The position numbers and the translations under genes are program-made. 64,000 nucleotides of DNA from JB111 sp049856295 (lineage in GTDB: Bacteria > Actinomycetota > Actinomycetes > Actinomycetales > Actinomycetaceae): NCBI RefSeq assembly GCF_049856295.1, contig NZ_JBNDMZ010000007.1, positions 1-64,000 on the forward strand. Direction: 5' to 3'. Under the pieces are notes generated by a model. That model searched no databases and was not told where the DNA came from. It saw only the letters and a program-made list of their open reading frames with translations. Of this stretch, positions 62,785-64,000 are shown in pieces. The stretch's first letter is position 1; each line of letters begins with the position of its first letter.

Positions 62785-62933
62785 GCGGCCATTGTCCCCC
62801 GATCCGGCCGCCTCGCGCAGCAGTCTTGGCCCACAGCGGAGCACGACGACGACCGGCGCCCACATCAGGGCCGGCGATCAGCCGGACGCACCCGCCCCTG
62901 CCGTCAGGAGCCGCGCGCCCGGCGGATGCGGGA

Positions 62934-64000
62934 TCAGCCCTCGGAGGCGGACTCCGAGCCGGACTCCGTCGGCGACTCCGACGGCGACTCGACCACGGAC
63001 TGGCCGGACGCGACCGCCTCGGTGAGCACCGACGTCGCGCCGAGGACCTCGATCGTCTGGTCCTCCGCCTCGGCGGACGGGACGTGGAAGGCGACCGACA
63101 CCTGGGCGATCGCGCTCACCTCGTCCTCGACCACGCCGTCGTTGCCGAGCAGGTCGCCGAACACGCCGCCGACGGTGAGCGTGCCCTCGGGCTCCGTCTT
63201 CGTCACCGTGGTGGTGGTGCGGATGACGCCGACGACGATCGCGCCGCCCTCGACGGTCTGCAGCGAGAGCGGGCCGTCGACGACGGGCTCCGCCGACACG
63301 GTGGCGTTCCCCGCGGCGGAGACCGCCTCGTTGAGGCCGGCGGTCTCGGCGAACACGTCCGAGCGGAACTCGTCGGGCGCGAACGTGTCGGCCTGAGAGC
63401 CCTCGGGGTCCGAGATCAGCTGGGCGTACGCGTCGACGACCTCGGCTGGGCTCAGCGCCAGCGAGTCGTCGTCGGGGGTGAGCGCGTCGGCGCCGACGTC
63501 CGGGGAGAGCGTCTCCGGGACCGTCGCGCCGGGGAAGAGCTCGACCCACGACCACAGGCGGTAGTTGTCCCGCACGTCGGAGGTGGCGAGCGTGAGCAGC
63601 AGGGGCAGGTTCGAGCCGTCGGGGATCTGGCTCACGGCCATCGCCACGCGCGGGTACTCCTGGCTGCCGCCGACGATGTCGACCTGGGTGTCGAGCGAGA
63701 GCGGGTCGGGCTGGACCGTGCCGCCCGTCGCCTCGGCGATCCGGTACTCGGCCGAGCGCAGGCGCAGGGCCGGACCCATCACGCGCTCGCGCAGGAGCTC
63801 GGGGTCCTGCGCCTCGTCGGCCTCCTCGACCGAGGTCGAGATGCCGTCGAGGACGACCTGCATCGTCTCCTGGTCGAGCGCGGGGCCGGCCGAGTCGGAC
63901 GGGCTCTCCGACGACGCGTCCGGGGTCGGCAGCTCCTCCTCCCCCTCGGTGCAGCCGGCGATCAGGCCGGCCGAGAGCAGGACGGCAAGGGTGGTCGTGG
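62934..64000 (-). CDS. Putative lipoprotein, 5' end beyond window
   Basis: About 355 residues are in view; the start lies past 64000. The visible N-terminal part shows a hydrophobic stretch (TLAVLLSAGL) and a lipobox LIAGC followed by acidic GEEELP, so it is exported and lipid-anchored. A Ser/Pro/Asp-rich spacer, a domain with long beta-type repeats and a Ser/Glu tail (SPSESPTESGSESASEG) follow. I do not recognise the family. An internal ATG at 63863 is not the start. Confidence 0.8.
   Translation of the reverse strand, partial: TTTLAVLLSAGLIAGCTEGEEELPTPDASSESPSDSAGPALDQETMQVVLDGISTSVEEADEAQDPELLRERVMGPALRLRSAEYRIAEATGGTVQPDPLSLDTQVDIVGGSQEYPRVAMAVSQIPDGSNLPLLLTLATSDVRDNYRLWSWVELFPGATVPETLSPDVGADALTPDDDSLALSPAEVVDAYAQLISDPEGSQADTFAPDEFRSDVFAETAGLNEAVSAAGNATVSAEPVVDGPLSLQTVEGGAIVVGVIRTTTTVTKTEPEGTLTVGGVFGDLLGNDGVVEDEVSAIAQVSVAFHVPSAEAEDQTIEVLGATSVLTEAVASGQSVVESPSESPTESGSESASEG

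Overview
The window is high-GC actinobacterial DNA. The gene content (WhiB1, WhiB7, an ECF42 sigma factor with its DGPF partner, the GlgE pathway, mycoredoxin, UvrD2 with HRDC, UPF0182 and YlbL-like proteins) and the many leaderless starts, with a TANNNT box 6-7 nt before the start codon, fit the Actinomycetota. A Micrococcales member near the Cellulomonadaceae or Promicromonosporaceae is my inference; no rRNA is present to settle it.

Layout. 1-4.3 kb: a nuclease-like accessory gene bracketed by short repeats, then ligA on the minus strand. 4.5-12.9 kb: a DGPF/ECF42 sigma pair, an SRAP DNA-crosslink protein, and a NarL-type two-component pair followed by a MacB/FtsX-type ABC transporter. 13.1-17.2 kb: a lone FHA-FtsK/EccC-like ATPase and a small membrane protein. 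17.4-24.9 kb: whiB1, a PdtaS-like kinase, a DUF2505 protein, and zwf overlapping a bifunctional putA. 24.9-30.4 kb: an OsmC protein, an HspR-type hsp20, thyA-dfr, a PfkB kinase and initiator tRNA. 30.7-43.6 kb: UPF0182, YlbL, DUF2342, whiB7 with its leader, uvrD2, mrx1 and nudC, an order recalling Rv3193c-Rv3199c of Mycobacterium tuberculosis. 43.6-46 kb: mnmA and its sulfur donor. 46.1-61.3 kb: glycogen/trehalose metabolism (glgX, glgP, glgE, treS and an in-frame mak-glgB fusion) with a lipase and trpS inserted. 61.3-64 kb: a GNAT enzyme, a thioredoxin/TPR protein and a lipoprotein cut by the window edge.

The genes of the 46-61 kb block work together. TreS interconverts trehalose and maltose. 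Mak phosphorylates maltose. GlgE adds maltose-1-phosphate to alpha-glucan, GlgB branches it, and GlgP and GlgX degrade it.

The strongest unexplained signal is a family of short repeats with the core TCGAGA(G/T)TGCGG or its complement. There are about 30 copies in six clusters. Most clusters lie at 3' ends between convergent genes, one lies between the divergent glgP and glgE promoters, and one lies inside ligA, where the copies are translated as repeated Val-Glu-Ser-Ala. Within arrays the period is mostly 22 bp. Other tandem arrays with unrelated cores and periods of 17, 19 and 20 bp occur elsewhere in the window, so short-period tandem arrays seem to be a general feature of this genome.
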